Positions 31,015-31,549 of a stretch of 31,549 bases of DNA are shown in pieces. Each line of letters opens with the position of its first letter. The first letter of the stretch is position 1. Position numbers and translations under genes: made by a program. Below the pieces are notes generated by a model. The model saw nothing but the letters and a program-made list of their open reading frames with translations. It did no database searches and was not told the DNA's origin. Where the stretch lies: positions 1 to 31,549 of the forward strand of contig DFZT01000006.1 of assembly GCA_002382755.1 (NCBI GenBank). Reading direction: 5' to 3'. Source of the stretch: Firmicutes bacterium UBA4049. Its GTDB lineage: Bacteria > Bacillota > Desulfotomaculia > Desulfotomaculales > Nap2-2B.

Positions 31015-31319
31015 TATTTACCCCGCCCCAGAAATGCCGTGCAAAAAAGGCACTCTTCCCGGCGCAGCCGCCCGAAATGAACGTTGCAAATATGAAATCC
31101 CTCGTCGTAAATATTTTTCAGATTTTCAAACGCTCCTCCCAAAGCCTGTTCCTGCTGCTCGCCCTTCGGGTCGTACCCGGCAAACACCGCCAGTTTTTTC
31201 CTCAGGGCGTCGTTCTCTTCTTCGAGATAATTGACCAGCTTTTTAAGCTGCTGGAGATCGCTTTCAATTTCTTTAACTCTGGTCTCCAGTTGCCTGAACA
31301 GGATGCTCATCGGGTTCAT
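31014..31319 (-). CDS. yabA: Replication initiation control protein YabA
   Basis: 101 aa. N-terminal leucine-zipper coiled coil (about residues 8-45, LETRVKEIESDLQQLKKLVNYL) and a C-terminal zinc motif (HICNVHFGRLRREECLFC). In Bacillus YabA binds DnaA and DnaN and limits initiation. Start: ATG 31319 with GGGAAG eight bases upstream; a GTG at 31328 is within that region. It is upstream of rsmI, consistent with the family neighbourhood. Confidence 0.92.
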   Translation of the reverse strand: MNPMSILFRQLETRVKEIESDLQQLKKLVNYLEEENDALRKKLAVFAGYDPKGEQQEQALGGAFENLKNIYDEGFHICNVHFGRLRREECLFCTAFLGRGK

Positions 31320-31363
31320 TCTGTTCACTTCCCGCTTTTTCTACGTTACTACTCAGGTTGTTC

Positions 31364-31384
31364 AGGCTATAGGCTGTAGGCTGT
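31364..31384. repeat. Short AGGCTGT heptamer array at the S23 gene end
   Basis: AGGCTAT followed by two AGGCTGT units. The last base pairs into the TAA stop codon of the S23 gene on the minus strand. Confidence 0.85.
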
Positions 31385-31549
31385 TAGTCACGCATTGACC
31401 GAATCAAGGCGCTCAGAACCTTCTCGGTCTCCGCCATTTTCGAGTCGCATTCGGGAACATCCAACTCATTTGTATAACCCAAGCGGCTGGCCAAGCCGAA
31501 CTGGTAATGCAGTTCCCTTGCGGAACCGAAGGCTATTTCAAGAAAGCGA
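31384..31549 (-). CDS. Four-helix-bundle (S23 family) protein, 5' end outside window
   Basis: The last 54 codons are visible: RFLEIAFGSARELHYQFGLA, then SRLGYTNELDV and a C-terminal helix ending IRSMRD. This is typical of the four-helix-bundle family first seen in 23S rRNA intervening sequences. The stop codon overlaps the heptamer array. 29 bases (31474-31502) are identical to the left edge of the window, where the gene is broken. Function unknown; the family is often found as scattered, repeated single genes. Confidence 0.85.
   Translation of the reverse strand, partial: RFLEIAFGSARELHYQFGLASRLGYTNELDVPECDSKMAETEKVLSALIRSMRD

Overview
The window looks like chromosomal DNA from a strictly anaerobic, probably spore-forming Firmicute of the Peptococcaceae type (Pelotomaculum/Desulfotomaculum-like). 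This is inferred from three things: the Bacillus/Clostridia gene order yabA - rsmI - abrB - metG - tatD - yabE at the right end, a ferredoxin-dependent 2-oxoacid oxidoreductase, and GSI-alpha type glutamine synthetases. Strong Shine-Dalgarno sites are common, and TTG and GTG starts are frequent.

Layout. (1) 1-4.3 kb, minus strand: a fragment of a four-helix-bundle (S23) gene next to a heptamer array, then an operon of glycosyltransferase, GH65 phosphorylase and beta-phosphoglucomutase-like HAD. (2) 4.4-5.9 kb: a secreted copper-amine-oxidase-N-domain protein and a regulatory gap. (3) 5.9-18.7 kb, minus strand: a nitrogen-assimilation island. It holds a five-gene glutamate synthase operon (ferredoxin, FAD oxidoreductase, glutaminase, FMN and GXGXG subunits), two apparently intact glutamine synthetases, a third GS-like protein that has lost most catalytic residues, glutamate dehydrogenase, and two ANTAR RNA-binding regulators. 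(4) 18.9-21.9 kb, plus strand: a multidomain cell-wall amidase and copper-amine-oxidase-domain proteins, one of them broken beside a heptamer array. (5) 22.0-22.9 kb: a small operon DUF1659 - DUF2922 - YvrJ behind a sigma-A promoter and a LexA-type box. (6) 23.0-25.7 kb: korDABC-like genes. (7) 25.7-31.3 kb: yabE-like, tatD, metG, abrB, rsmI and yabA. (8) The right edge enters an S23 gene that shares 29 identical bases with the left edge.

How the genes work together: Kor can interconvert 2-oxoglutarate and succinyl-CoA, and 2-oxoglutarate is the carbon acceptor for GOGAT and GDH. The GS enzymes make the glutamine that GOGAT consumes. The most interesting signal is regulatory. At least five leaders in the nitrogen island (glt operon, all three GS genes and one ANTAR gene) carry a short hairpin with a six-base loop having A at position 1 and G at position 4. 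In each case an adjacent structure overlaps an intrinsic-terminator arm. This is what ANTAR-controlled antitermination would look like, and two ANTAR proteins with degenerate receivers are encoded among the targets. All structures were read by eye without folding software.
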